From positions 1-45,489 of the forward strand of contig JASHQT010000439.1 in NCBI GenBank assembly GCA_030039005.1: a DNA stretch of 45,489 nucleotides, written 5' to 3'. Made by a program: the position numbers and the translations under genes. Positions 16,957 to 29,489 of the stretch are shown piece by piece. This DNA is from Bryobacteraceae bacterium (GTDB lineage Bacteria > Acidobacteriota > Terriglobia > Bryobacterales > Bryobacteraceae). The notes below the pieces were generated by a model that saw nothing but the letters and a program-made list of their open reading frames with translations, ran no database searches and was not told the DNA's origin. Position 1 is the first letter of the stretch; the number at the start of each line of letters is the position of its first letter.

Positions 16957-17663
16957 TGTCCAGCACGGTGTCGCGCACGCGGACCGTCCTCTCGTGGTCC
17001 AGCGGCAAGGATAGCGCCTGGTCGCTGAAGCTGCTGCGCGAAGACCCGAACATCGAAGTGGTCGCGCTGGTCACCACGCTAAACGAAGCGTTCGACCGCG
17101 TGGCCATGCACGCCGTGCGGCGCGAGCTTCTGGAGATGCAAGCGGCGTCGGTCGGCCTGCCGCTGTGGACTGTTCCCCTGCCCTGGCCGTGTTCCAACGA
17201 AGAATATGAAATTCGCATGAGCCAGCTTTGCGCCCGGGCGCTCGGCGAGGGCGTGGAAGCCTTTGCGTTTGGCGATCTGTTCCTGGCTGACATTCGGGCG
17301 TATCGTGAACGGCAGCTTCGCGGCACGACGCTTCAGCCGCTGTTCCCGGTATGGCAGATCCCGACGGGGGAGCTGGCTCGGGAGATGATCGAGGCGGGTC
17401 TGAAGGCGAAAATCACCTGCGTCGATCCGAAAAAGCTGGCACCGAGTTTCGCCGGGCGCGAGTTTGACATCCAATTACTGGCGGATCTGCCGCCGGGCGC
17501 CGATCCCTGCGGGGAGAACGGTGAGTTTCATTCGTTCGTCTATGATGCCCCCGGTTTCTCCTGCCCTGTGCCGATAGAAGTCGGAGAAGTGGTTGACCGT
17601 GATGGGTTTATATTCGCGGACGTGAAGATAAACGCGAAGCCGCTTGCGGGACGGACGTTATGA
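16956..17663 (+). CDS. Dph6-like (DUF71) adenine nucleotide alpha-hydrolase / ATP-dependent amide ligase-like
   Basis: 235 residues from the GTG at 16956, overlapping the preceding TAG by one base; a GTG at 16968 is an alternative. The PP-loop WSSGKDSAW near residue 15 binds ATP as in the N-type ATP pyrophosphatases. Later features are EAFAFGDLFLADIRAYRE, LFPVW and the ENGEFHSFVYDAPGF signature of the diphthine-ammonia ligase (Dph6/MJ0570) group. Bacteria have no diphthamide, so the bacterial members act on something else. Coupling with a putative vitamin-uptake protein suggests modification of the imported compound (inference). Length matches the single-domain bacterial forms. Confidence 0.82.
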   Translation: MSSTVSRTRTVLSWSSGKDSAWSLKLLREDPNIEVVALVTTLNEAFDRVAMHAVRRELLEMQAASVGLPLWTVPLPWPCSNEEYEIRMSQLCARALGEGVEAFAFGDLFLADIRAYRERQLRGTTLQPLFPVWQIPTGELAREMIEAGLKAKITCVDPKKLAPSFAGREFDIQLLADLPPGADPCGENGEFHSFVYDAPGFSCPVPIEVGEVVDRDGFIFADVKINAKPLAGRTL

Positions 17664-17682
17664 TGTTATGCTTATCTAAGTT

Positions 17683-17708
17683 GATAACGACACACTAAGA
17701 TTGTTATC
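17683..17708. promoter_or_regulatory. Inverted repeat GATAAC-N14-GTTATC upstream of clpB
   Basis: GATAAC at 17683-17688 and GTTATC at 17703-17708 form a perfect 6-bp inverted repeat, 18 bases before the clpB ATG. TTGATA at 17681-17686 could be a -35 box with TTATCC at 17704 as a poor -10 (17-base spacer). No HAIR (CTTGAGT-N7-ACTCAAG) or CIRCE element is present, so if this is an operator it belongs to another regulator. Confidence 0.3.
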
Positions 17709-17726
17709 CGAAAGCTGAGTCATCTT

Positions 17727-20372
<2,646 letters not shown>

Positions 20373-20425
20373 TGAATGACGCGTAGGGTAAAGGCGCATA
20401 ATAAAGGTAAAGAGGAAGCCTCAAA

Positions 20426-21907
<1,482 letters not shown>

Positions 21908-21945
21908 GCAAAAACCGCAGCACCAGAAATACTTGAGCATAGCGG

Positions 21946-21979
21946 AAGCAGGTTTCTTGAGTGAAACCTGCTTCTTTTT
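21946..21979 (+). terminator. Intrinsic terminator after htrA
   Basis: AAGCAGGTTTC (21946-21956) and GAAACCTGCTT (21963-21973) form a perfect 11-bp stem with a 6-base loop, followed by CTTTTT. It lies 39 bases after the htrA stop, separating clpB-htrA from hsp20-lon. Confidence 0.9.
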
Positions 21980-22031
21980 GTCTGATCTGGCATCCAAGAT
22001 GCAGGAACGTTTTGAAGACCAAACGTGACAT

Positions 22032-22382
22032 ATGACTAAGCCGAGCAAAACCTGGCTCCTGGCGGACCGCCACTCGCCCTGGCAACCCTCCGCTGACGTC
22101 TACCGCACCAAAGACGGCTGGCTGGTGAAGTTCGATCTGGCCGGCGTCGCGGCGGGCGACGTGCAGGTAGCGATTCAGGGGCGGCGACTGACGGTGAGCG
22201 GGATCCGGCGGGATTCGTCTTGCGAGGAGGGTTCGCGCCATTACTCGATGGAGATCTCCTACAACCGCTTCGAGCGCAGCCTGCTGATGCCGGCGAATCT
22301 GGAAAACGCTCGCGTGACCGTTGCGTCGCGCGAAGGCTTGTTATTGGTGAGGATGGTCACCGAAGGAAAAGAAAATGTCTGA
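22032..22382 (+). CDS. Small heat shock protein, Hsp20 family
   Basis: 116 residues, shorter than the usual 140-160. The alpha-crystallin domain is complete: PSADVYRTKDGWLVKFDLAG, VQVAIQGRRLTVSGIRR, then YNRFERSLLMPANLENARV and GLLLVRM. The C-terminal extension is only VTEGKENV and lacks the I-x-I motif used for higher oligomer assembly, so it may form small oligomers (inference). It overlaps lon by 8 bases, so the holdase and the protease are translated together. Confidence 0.88.
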   Translation: MTKPSKTWLLADRHSPWQPSADVYRTKDGWLVKFDLAGVAAGDVQVAIQGRRLTVSGIRRDSSCEEGSRHYSMEISYNRFERSLLMPANLENARVTVASREGLLLVRMVTEGKENV

Positions 22383-24750
22383 ACAACCTGTTGTCTACAC
22401 ATTGCCCGTATTGCCGCTGAAAAGCGCGGTGTTGTTCCCTTACTTGCTGATGCCTCTCTCGGCCGGACGCCCGTCGTCCATGGCCGCGGTGGAGGCGGCG
22501 CTGGCCACCGAATCGAAAGAGATCCTGGTCTTCACCCAGCGCGATTCCGACATGGAGTCGCCCGGCCAGGACGATCTGTACTCCATCGGAACCAAGGCGG
22601 TGATTCGCAAGATGAATCGCTCCGCCGAAGGCCATCTGGAGCTCATGGTTTTGGGAACGGAGCGCGTCGCGCTCATGAAGCTGGATCAGAGCGAACCGTT
22701 CCTGCATGGCCGTGCCGTGCCGCTGCCGCTGCCCGACGACAAGGGCCCGGAGATTGAAGCTTTGCAGGGCGCGCTGGCTGAATTGGCAGGCGAAGCCTTG
22801 ACGCTGGCCCAGCCCAACACGCCGCAGGAGCTGCGCGGGCTGCTCGCCTCGAACGACGATCCGCTGCGGCTGACGTTCGTTCTGGCGACCATGTTCAGCC
22901 TGGACGCCGAGAAATCGCAGTCGTTGCTCGAAGCGCCCACGCGCGCCGAAGCGCTGCGCATGATGCACCGTTACTTGATGCACGAAGTGCAGGTGCTGGA
23001 GCTGCGCAACAAGATCAATACCGAAGCGCGCACCGAGATGACCAAGGAGCAGCGCGACTACCTGCTGCGGCAGCAGATGCGCGCCATCCAACAGGAGCTC
23101 GGGGAGAAATCGGGCGAACAGGCCGAAGCCGCGCAATTGCGCGAGCGCCTGGAAAAGGCGAACCTGCCCGAGGAGATTTTGAAAGAAGCCAAGCGCGAGC
23201 TGGAGCGGCTGGAGAAGTTGCCGCCCGGAGCGCCGGATTACAACGTGATCCGCACGTATCTGGACTACGTTCTCGAGCTGCCTTGGAATACCGCGACCGA
23301 GGATTCGCTCGATATCGCAAAGGCGCGCGAGGTGCTGGATCACGATCACTTCGGGCTGAAGGACGTGAAGGAGCGCATCCTGGAACACCTGGGCGTGTTG
23401 AAGCTCAATCCCAAAGCCAAGGCGCCGATCTTGTGCTTCGTCGGACCTCCCGGAGTGGGCAAAACGTCGCTCGGCCAATCCATCGCCCGGGCGTTGAACC
23501 GCAAGTTCGAGCGCATGAGCCTGGGCGGCTTGCACGATGAAGCCGAACTGCGCGGCCATCGCCGGACTTACATTGGGGCGCTGCCCGGCCGCGTGATCCA
23601 AGCCATGCGGCGCGCGGGCGCGAACAATCCGGTGCTAATGCTGGATGAGGTGGACAAGCTAGGTCACGATTTTCGCGGCGATCCGGCGCACGCTTTGCTC
23701 GAGATCCTGGATCCGGAACAGAACAAGACGTTCCGCGATAACTACTTGGACCTGCCGTTCGATTTGTCGAAGGTCTTGTTCGTGACCACGGCGAACGCGC
23801 TCGACACAATTCCGCGGCCGCTGCTCGATCGTATGGAGATTCTGCGGCTGGCGGGCTACAGCGAAGAAGAAAAGCTGGAGATCGCCAAGCGCTACCTGAT
23901 TCCGAAACAGCTCAAAGAGACCGGCCTCACGGCTGAGCAGTGCACGCTTCCGGACGAAACCGTGCGGAAGATCATCTCCTGCTACACGCGCGAGGCAGGT
24001 TTGCGGCGGCTGGAGCGGGCCATCGGGTCAGTAACCCGGAAAGTCGCGCTGAAGTTCGCCGAAGGCGCCACCGAGCCGGTGATCGTAACGGTGGAGCAGG
24101 TTGTCGAAATGCTGGGCCCCGAGCCGTTCAACCAGGAAGAAGCGCGGCGCGATCTGCCTCCGGGCGTCGCGACGGGCCTGGCCTGGACCGAAACCGGCGG
24201 CGACGTGCTGTACATCGAAGCCACGCTGCTTCCGGACGGCAAGGGCCTGACGCTCACCGGGCAGCTCGGTGAAGTAATGCAGGAATCGGCCAAGGCGGCG
24301 CAGAGCTACATCTGGTCGCACGCGGGCGATTTCGACATCGACCCGGGACTGTTCAAGAACGCGGGCGTGCACGTGCACGTCCCGGCGGGCGCGATCCCGA
24401 AAGACGGGCCCTCGGCGGGTGTGACGATGGCGACGGCGCTCACCTCGCTGTACGCGAAGCTGCCGGCGCGCAGCGATATCGCCATGACCGGCGAGATCAC
24501 GCTGACCGGATTGGTGCTGCCGATCGGCGGGGTGAAGGAAAAGGTCCTGGCCGCGCGGCGGGCCGGAATCCATACCGTGATTCTGCCCAAGGCGAACCAA
24601 AAAGACCTGCGCGATCTTCCCGAAGAAGTTCGCAAAGAGATGGAGTTCCTGTTCGCGCAGCGCGTCGAAGACGTTCTGCGGGTGGCAATTCCGCGGTTGG
24701 CCGAGCGGATGGATTCCTCGAAGACCCGGCCCATCAACTACGCGGCGTAA
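22375..24750 (+). CDS. lon: ATP-dependent protease Lon (LonA type)
   Basis: 791 residues, full length. Substrate-binding N-domain from [18 protein letters not shown] to about 200, a coiled-coil hairpin near 215-290, AAA+ module with Walker A GPPGVGKT at 357-364, and a C-terminal protease domain with the Ser-Lys dyad Ser680 (KDGPSAGV) and Lys723 (KEKVLAARR). Degrades damaged and regulatory proteins in the cytoplasm. Start overlaps hsp20. An intrinsic terminator follows 35 bases after the stop. Confidence 0.97.
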   Translation: MSEQPVVYTLPVLPLKSAVLFPYLLMPLSAGRPSSMAAVEAALATESKEILVFTQRDSDMESPGQDDLYSIGTKAVIRKMNRSAEGHLELMVLGTERVALMKLDQSEPFLHGRAVPLPLPDDKGPEIEALQGALAELAGEALTLAQPNTPQELRGLLASNDDPLRLTFVLATMFSLDAEKSQSLLEAPTRAEALRMMHRYLMHEVQVLELRNKINTEARTEMTKEQRDYLLRQQMRAIQQELGEKSGEQAEAAQLRERLEKANLPEEILKEAKRELERLEKLPPGAPDYNVIRTYLDYVLELPWNTATEDSLDIAKAREVLDHDHFGLKDVKERILEHLGVLKLNPKAKAPILCFVGPPGVGKTSLGQSIARALNRKFERMSLGGLHDEAELRGHRRTYIGALPGRVIQAMRRAGANNPVLMLDEVDKLGHDFRGDPAHALLEILDPEQNKTFRDNYLDLPFDLSKVLFVTTANALDTIPRPLLDRMEILRLAGYSEEEKLEIAKRYLIPKQLKETGLTAEQCTLPDETVRKIISCYTREAGLRRLERAIGSVTRKVALKFAEGATEPVIVTVEQVVEMLGPEPFNQEEARRDLPPGVATGLAWTETGGDVLYIEATLLPDGKGLTLTGQLGEVMQESAKAAQSYIWSHAGDFDIDPGLFKNAGVHVHVPAGAIPKDGPSAGVTMATALTSLYAKLPARSDIAMTGEITLTGLVLPIGGVKEKVLAARRAGIHTVILPKANQKDLRDLPEEVRKEMEFLFAQRVEDVLRVAIPRLAERMDSSKTRPINYAA

Positions 24751-24784
24751 GACTGCGAGCCGAGCCGGAAACGGTAGACAACAG

Positions 24785-24820
24785 GCGCGGAGACTAAAAA
24801 TTGGTCTCCGCGCTTTTTTT
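24785..24820 (+). terminator. Intrinsic terminator after lon
   Basis: GCGCGGAGAC (24785-24794) pairs perfectly with GTCTCCGCGC (24804-24813) over a 9-base loop and is followed by seven T. It ends the hsp20-lon transcript. Confidence 0.92.
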
Positions 24821-24860
24821 CGTTGGGGAAGTCCTTCTCAACTGGCACGAGCGAGCCGTG

Positions 24861-24886
24861 GTTTAGAATCGCCCTGGTTTAAAATC
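24861..24886 (+). promoter_or_regulatory. Direct repeat GTTTARAATC, possible tRNA promoter
   Basis: GTTTAGAATC (24861-24870) and GTTTAAAATC (24877-24886) are near-identical and 16 bases apart. Each contains a -10-like TAGAAT or TAAAAT; the second lies 16 bases before the tRNA start, a normal distance for a tRNA promoter. No good -35 is seen. Confidence 0.25.
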
Positions 24887-24901
24887 AAGAATAGGCAAGC
24901 C

Positions 24902-24943
24902 GGGCGCGTAGCTCAGGTGGATAGAGCACCTGCCTTCTAAGCA
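24902..24943 (+). tRNA. tRNA-Arg(UCU), 5' part only, broken in the anticodon stem
   Basis: The 5' acceptor strand GGGCGCG (24902-24908), TA, a D arm GCTC...GAGC (24911-24927), the anticodon stem CCTGC (24929-24933) and the loop CTTCTAA with anticodon TCT at 24936-24938 are all standard for tRNA-Arg(UCU). The 3' anticodon stem begins GCA (24941-24943) and then changes to CGG where GG plus the variable loop is expected. No 3' acceptor strand CGCGCCC follows. A weak T-arm-like string occurs near 24970 but is 25 bases out of place. The gene is therefore a fragment here, most simply an element attachment junction. Confidence 0.8.
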
Positions 24944-25448
24944 CGGCAATCGCCTCTGAAGCTTCTATCGGTTCATACCCGCTTTCAAGATTTTCAACAA
25001 TTTGGGGATTCTGCCTTTCGCTCAAATCTAACCCGAAGCAAGTCACAGCATGGGGTTTTGACACGGTTCTGCCACGGTGGTGTGGGGTGATCCCTCCCTC
25101 TACGGATACCGAGGTGTTCACACGTGAGGCTAGTTTCGTTGTTTCTCCCCCAGCGAATAGAACGTGCGTTGTATTCGGCAGCGATCTAATCGGCCGATCG
25201 CGCCGTGCTGGAGGCCCTTACCTCGTCGATGCCGCCCGTAGAATAGTCGCCCAGGTGCCGCCAGTTCGTGGGGTGGAACATGGAAGAGCCGCCGTGAGTA
25301 TCAACGGTGATTGTGGGCGCCGACAAAGGCAACGAGATCCGGCGATTCGGGCACGCAATCCTAAGAAACTCGCGCAACAAGCTTGTTGGCAGGTATCGGA
25401 AAGCCTCGCCGGTATCTTTTCAGCATCCTGCTAAAGCTTTCTTCGTTA
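24944..25448. other. Left end of the element, no clear gene
   Basis: About 500 bases with only short, unconvincing open frames on either strand. It contains a GAAGCTTC palindrome near 24957 and A/T-rich strings after 24985, which could be recombinase arm sites, but nothing diagnostic. A minus-strand frame near 25186-25380 shows no family resemblance and is not called. Confidence 0.4.
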
Positions 25449-25574
25449 ATGTCCGAGCAACATTGGCAGGCCTCGAAAAAACATTGGACTACACCTCTGT
25501 TCGCGGGTACCCTCCAGCTTGAGAATCCAACCGCAACGCGGGAAGCGATTTCTGATAAGGAGCATCCCCATTGA
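25449..25574 (+). CDS. Small 41-residue open frame coupled to the next gene
   Basis: Begins MSEQHWQASKKHW and ends KEHPH. Its TGA stop (25572-25574) overlaps the TTG start of the replication-relaxation gene (25571), and the AAGGAG that serves that TTG lies inside this frame. The overlap suggests a real upstream leader or small protein; there is no good Shine-Dalgarno of its own and no family I recognise. Confidence 0.3.
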   Translation: MSEQHWQASKKHWTTPLFAGTLQLENPTATREAISDKEHPH

Positions 25575-26491
25575 GCCGCGGATATGACTATGACGAACGC
25601 GATTGGCAAGAGCCCGCGATTCCAACCGACCGTCCAACTCGCGAACCGGGACGCACTGGCAGCGCCTCTAATACGGACAAGCGCACTCGTGCCAGCCTAA
25701 AGGACAGCCTGAGTCGAGAGCATTCTGAACGCCTCCGAACCAAAGACCGCGAGCCAATCCGGCCGCGCTATGACCTCAGCGATCGCGAACGCGCTGTGCT
25801 GCGCGACATCGGCAGCTTTCGCACCATGACAGCCGACGATCTTCTGAAGCACCGCTATGAGGGAAAAGCTTCCGCAATGCGGAGAGAACTGCTGCGGTTA
25901 CAGCAGCGTGGGCTGCTTCAAAAACGCTCCATTTCCGTTGGGAAAAACCGGAATACCCTCATCGTCGTTGCTCTGACCCGCCAGGGTGCGCGCCTCGCCC
26001 GCGAGGATGACAAACTACCCGCCCGTCAAGCTGTCTATGCCGGATTCGTCAAGCCCGCCGAGGTCCCTCATGATGCCGCGATTTACCAGATGTACCAAGC
26101 CGAAACGGTGCACCTGGAGAAGCGGGGAGCCAAGATCCAAAGAGTCGTTTTAGACTACGAACTCAAGAAGGAAGCGTACTCCCAATTGGTCCCAGAGCAG
26201 GAGTCCGGGGCCCTGCACTACACCCGCAGAAAGCAGGAAATCGCGGATGAACTCGGCCTTCCCATCGTGGACGGCAAGATCGTCTTTCCGGATCTGCGCA
26301 TTGAGTATGAAGATCTCCAGGGGCGTGAGGAACACATCGATTTGGAGCTCGCCACCGAGCATTACCGGTCAGGCCAGATGGCCGTCAAAAGTCGCGCCGG
26401 ATTCAAAATGTACGGCTTTATTTCCACTTCGCGTGGGCGCCGGGCGCAGTGGGAGGGCCGCGAGTTGACGGCCACAGTGCTGGGCCTCTAG
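25571..26491 (+). CDS. Replication-relaxation family-like winged-helix protein
   Basis: 306 residues from a TTG at 25571 with AAGGAG eight bases upstream; no in-frame ATG is available near the start. The first 75 residues are charged and disordered. At about 75-140 a winged helix is visible: LSDRERAVLRDIGSFRTMTADDLLKHRY, LRRL-like QQRGLLQKR, then LTRQGARLAR. A C-terminal nuclease-like or structural domain follows with VFPDLRIEYED and HIDLELATEHYRSGQMA. This pattern fits the replication-relaxation proteins found on mobile elements, where they act with replication or mobilisation machinery. It is followed 13 bases later by a partner gene with a strong AGGAGG. Confidence 0.6.
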   Translation: MSRGYDYDERDWQEPAIPTDRPTREPGRTGSASNTDKRTRASLKDSLSREHSERLRTKDREPIRPRYDLSDRERAVLRDIGSFRTMTADDLLKHRYEGKASAMRRELLRLQQRGLLQKRSISVGKNRNTLIVVALTRQGARLAREDDKLPARQAVYAGFVKPAEVPHDAAIYQMYQAETVHLEKRGAKIQRVVLDYELKKEAYSQLVPEQESGALHYTRRKQEIADELGLPIVDGKIVFPDLRIEYEDLQGREEHIDLELATEHYRSGQMAVKSRAGFKMYGFISTSRGRRAQWEGRELTATVLGL

Positions 26492-26504
26492 GAGGAAAAG
26501 GGCC

Positions 26505-27508
26505 ATGACTATGCTGGAACGGATTCAGGCCATCGAGGCCTTCGGCTACACGCCGGCGGAGGCTGGTTTTCTGTGCCGGGTTGCGCTGTCGGAGGCTATT
26601 TTGTGCGCCGCCAGTTTCTCTATGCTGTCGGCCGTGAATCCGGTAAACGAGCCCAGGACTTCATTGAGAAAAGCTTATCGAGGAAGCATATCGCGCGCGG
26701 GGTTTATCGTGAGGGCCGGTACCTGTATCGGCTGCACTACAAACCGATTTATGAGGCCATCGACGAGGCTGAGAATCGCAATCGGCGCGAGCATCAGCCC
26801 GCGGCCATTCGCCTGCGTTTAATGGCTCTGGACTTCGTTCTGGAGCACCCGGAGAACCAGTTTCTCGCCACCAGCGAGGACAAACTTCGCTGGCTCATGG
26901 ACACTTGCCAGGTCAATTCCGGCATGCTGCCTGCCCGCGCTTTTTGCGTTCGGGGAGTCTCTGTCGTCCGCTATTTCTCCGACGGATTCCCGATATTCCT
27001 GACAGGAGAATCTCCGGTTCCGTTCTTCACATTTGTCGACGACGATCAAGTGACGACGGCCAGCCTTCGGTCGTATCTGCTCAACTACCACCGGTTGTTT
27101 CAAGCGCTCGGCTTCGTCAACCTGGTGTTTGTAACGCGTCGTCAGAAGCGCTTCGATTCCGCTGCGAGAACCCTCCAGCGGTTCCGTGACAGCCTGCTGG
27201 AACAGACTGAACCATTGATTGAAATCCAGCGGCTGCTGACCCATTTCCATCATCGGAATCTATTTGAACTGCGCCAAACCCGGCCGCTCAGCCGGGAGGA
27301 TTTGGACCGTCTCCGAGACGATCCCGATACCTATGTTGGGCCGCGGTTTGAGCGTCTGTTCGAGCTCTGGAAGCAAGGCGGCGACGAGGCAGTCCGCGCC
27401 GATCTGGCTGCTGAAGAACGCAAACGGAAGTCGCTCGAAATCACCTTCACGCCATACGTTCTGGAGCATGATTACGAGTTGTTTGGGACGCTTCAATCGG
27501 CGTCCTGA
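26505..27508 (+). pseudogene. Partner of the replication-relaxation gene, single-base frameshift
   Basis: Translation from the ATG at 26505 (AGGAGG 9 bases upstream) gives MTMLERIQAIEAFGYTPAEA then GFLCRVALS, after which this frame becomes unlike protein. The other frame continues at once with GGYFVRRQFLYAVG and stays open to the TGA at 27508, about 300 residues in total. One base is missing near 26590-26598, between the codons for VALS and GGYF. The protein is mostly helical and charged (HLHYKPIYEAI-like and EDLDRLRDDPDTYVG segments); I do not know its function. The same gene order (winged-helix protein then this type) suggests a two-gene mobilisation or replication module. Sequencing error cannot be excluded. 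Confidence 0.6.
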
Positions 27509-27853
27509 GCGGCACGGAAGGATACAGATCAGCAGCAATTTCCCAGAAGTTCTAGTGAACGTGCTGAAGGATTGGGATAATCACCACCGGAGTCACCTCC
27601 CCGTTCCGATCGCTTGCCGGCAAGTATCGTTGCTTCAATTGCTTGTCGATCAATGGTCCGCCACGGTGGCGGGACATCGTAAATAGGCAAGGACGTGAGC
27701 GACCGCCGGTAGCCGTGCCGCCACGCGCCACGCCACCTCACTCGTTCGTCTTCTCCTCCCTCGTGGGTCACTCCCGTCCTTGCCTTGCCATTCCATTGCG
27801 AAGTGCGATGCGATTCAGGAGTAATAAATATTCATTAGGAAGGAGCAACCAAG

Positions 27854-28082
27854 ATGGCCTCTGTCATACCTAAGCAGCCGAAGAAAGTGCGCGACCAGAT
27901 CACCCATTCGGCTCGACCACGATGTCCTCCAGAATCTCGACACGATTGCTGGTATCTCGACTCGATCAGCGACTACGTCATCCACCGGTGTTTGGCGTTA
28001 TTTTTCGCAAGCATCGCGCATTCTCGGATTCGTGCACCAGCCAAGGACTTGCTGCCACATCGGGGTCCGCCCGGCGTTGTAG
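27854..28082 (+). pseudogene. Frameshifted ribbon-helix-helix-like small protein
   Basis: GAAGGAG precedes the ATG at 27854. The frame reads MASVIPKQPKKVRDQIT, and then one extra base (a C near 27905) puts the continuation IRLDHDVLQNLDTIAG in the next frame, ending at a TAG at 28080-28082. The joined QITIRLDHDVLQNLD is the typical start of a ribbon-helix-helix DNA-binding domain such as those of plasmid partition or relaxosome accessory proteins. After about 40 residues the similarity fades, so the gene is degraded. Confidence 0.35.
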
Positions 28083-28238
28083 CGGTCGAAGCCGCGGGAA
28101 AGTCTGTCGCACGCAATCCCAATCATCGGCGGCTCAGGGACGGCTGCGGATTCTTAGCTGAGGTGAATGTGATTCGAGCCATTGTGGACAGCCGCTTCTA
28201 TCTCAGCCTCATCTTGAGCCTTGGAAACGGGCATTACA

Positions 28239-28376
28239 TTAGACCGGCGCTTTCCGTCCCCCTCCGGTAATGCGATTTTCCAATTGATTCTCACCGAGAA
28301 GCCAATAACCTTCCTGGGGATCAAATACGGCTACTAAAACTATGCTTTTTTCGACGCCGTTCATCACGTGCGCCAT
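28239..28376 (-). CDS. Possible 45-residue small protein
   Basis: Reads MAHVMNGVEKSIVLVAVFDPQEGYW and ends GGGRKAPV, with GGGAGAG a few bases before the ATG at 28376. The hydrophobic-plus-DPQEGYW pattern looks protein-like, but the region is decayed and I recognise no family. Kept as low-confidence. Confidence 0.22.
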   Translation of the reverse strand: MAHVMNGVEKSIVLVAVFDPQEGYWLLGENQLENRITGGGRKAPV

Positions 28377-29244
28377 GCTTCTCTCCCTGCTGTACATATT
28401 TGTCGTCAAAACCCCGTGAAATTGCCGCACTTGAAGCATTGCCTACGTATCCAAGAACCTGCCTTAAGCGAAAGCCTCTTGCTCGTCGCCGCCGAGCTAC
28501 GTCATCCCAAGCGACCGGAGCCGGTGGAAGATTTGAACGATCACGGCAGGAAGCGCGACTATTTCGAGGTCAGTCTCGATTGCCCCTATCGCTATAATGT
28601 TCGGCACAACGACATGGAACCCTATGCGCTGGCGTATGGCATGGCCCGGCTGCAGACAACCTGTTCGGACGCGGCAAAGAGCCGTTCTGCAGCAGGCCTA
28701 CACCAACCTGGATCATCCTGCTGGCACAAAGTCAGCTACGACTAGGTAACATTGTTCGGTGTCGATGAATCTGCCATCAATGGCGACAAGCTCGAAACGA
28801 CGATCAAAGAAGATTCCGGTTCACGACGCCTAGTTCAACGTACATGGGAGTTTTGCGAAGTACCCTTTGAGCAAGTACCCCACGACCGGGGAGATGCAGG
28901 CGCAGGTCTCCTGAGAACTGCTGCGGCATCTGGATCAGAATCGCATTCTATATTCCTTGATCACCGAACACGGCGGCATTCCTGCCACTACCCTCAAGCA
29001 CGCACGCAAACGCGAACAACTCCAAGCCGTGAAACGCTGGTTCTATCACGACTGGCAGCGCGCCCGCACGGGCCTCGATCAAAAGTTCGCGAAACCAAGC
29101 GCAAGTCGGCATGAATACGGACTTTGTCAAGGACCGAGCAGCGCCTGACAGCTTGCTCAGGTAGTTTGAAACCGAAACCGGTTAAACCCAAACGGGTTTC
29201 GTCCGAAATACCCGTCTGCAGACTTCCCCTGGCAAGGAGGGCTT

Positions 29245-29370
29245 ATGCTGAGACGCCTGGATGACATTGGTATTTTGGTATCCGAAGTTGTCGGATTGCG
29301 GCTTTATCCCAGCGTCGACTTTGCAATCCGATTTGGACCGAGTACTGGGCGGAGACCCGAGAGACGTTAG
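29245..29370 (+). CDS. Possible 41-residue open frame with strong Shine-Dalgarno
   Basis: AAGGAGG (29234-29240) lies 4 bases before the ATG at 29245. The frame reads MLRRLDDIGILVSEVVGLRL and ends at a TAG. It may be the N-terminal remnant of a longer gene because the context is decayed. No family recognised. Confidence 0.25.
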   Translation: MLRRLDDIGILVSEVVGLRLYPSVDFAIRFGPSTGRRPERR

Positions 29371-29489
29371 CGGAAATTTCAAATCGGCGCTTCATCGTTC
29401 TTTTTCATCGGCCCGCCACAGTCGCCGGGCGGGTGTAGAGTCCGCTAGACCAATCTCCGCAACAAGCCGAAGGACTTGGGGACCGTGGA

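Larger units (their letters stand above)
27509..29489. other. Two kilobases of decayed accessory sequence
   Basis: No intact gene of convincing size. Pieces of former coding sequence can be seen: a frameshifted ribbon-helix-helix gene (27854-28082); a plus-strand stretch about 28500-28680 with DYFEVSLDCPYRY and DMEPYALAYGMARL; and a stretch about 28920-29110 reading LLRHLDQNRILYSLITEHGG then KRWFYHDWQRAR, interrupted upstream by stops. None is assigned to a family. Inverted repeats AAACCC-AAAC-GGGTTT occur near 29184-29199. Confidence 0.45.

Noticed and set aside
24944..24990. A group I intron or the 3' half of the tRNA directly after the break
   Set aside because: Three bases of the 3' stem are already present before divergence, no intron core or 3' acceptor strand follows, and the TTCATAC loop near 24970 is out of position with a mismatched stem.
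25186..25380. Minus-strand frame with ITVDTHGGSSMFHP
   Set aside because: No family resemblance, no good ribosome site, and it lies in the unconserved left end of the element.
27509..29489. Several 60-140 residue frames as real genes
   Set aside because: They shift frame, overlap each other on both strands and show no family pattern; only a repaired RHH gene and two small frames were retained, at low confidence.
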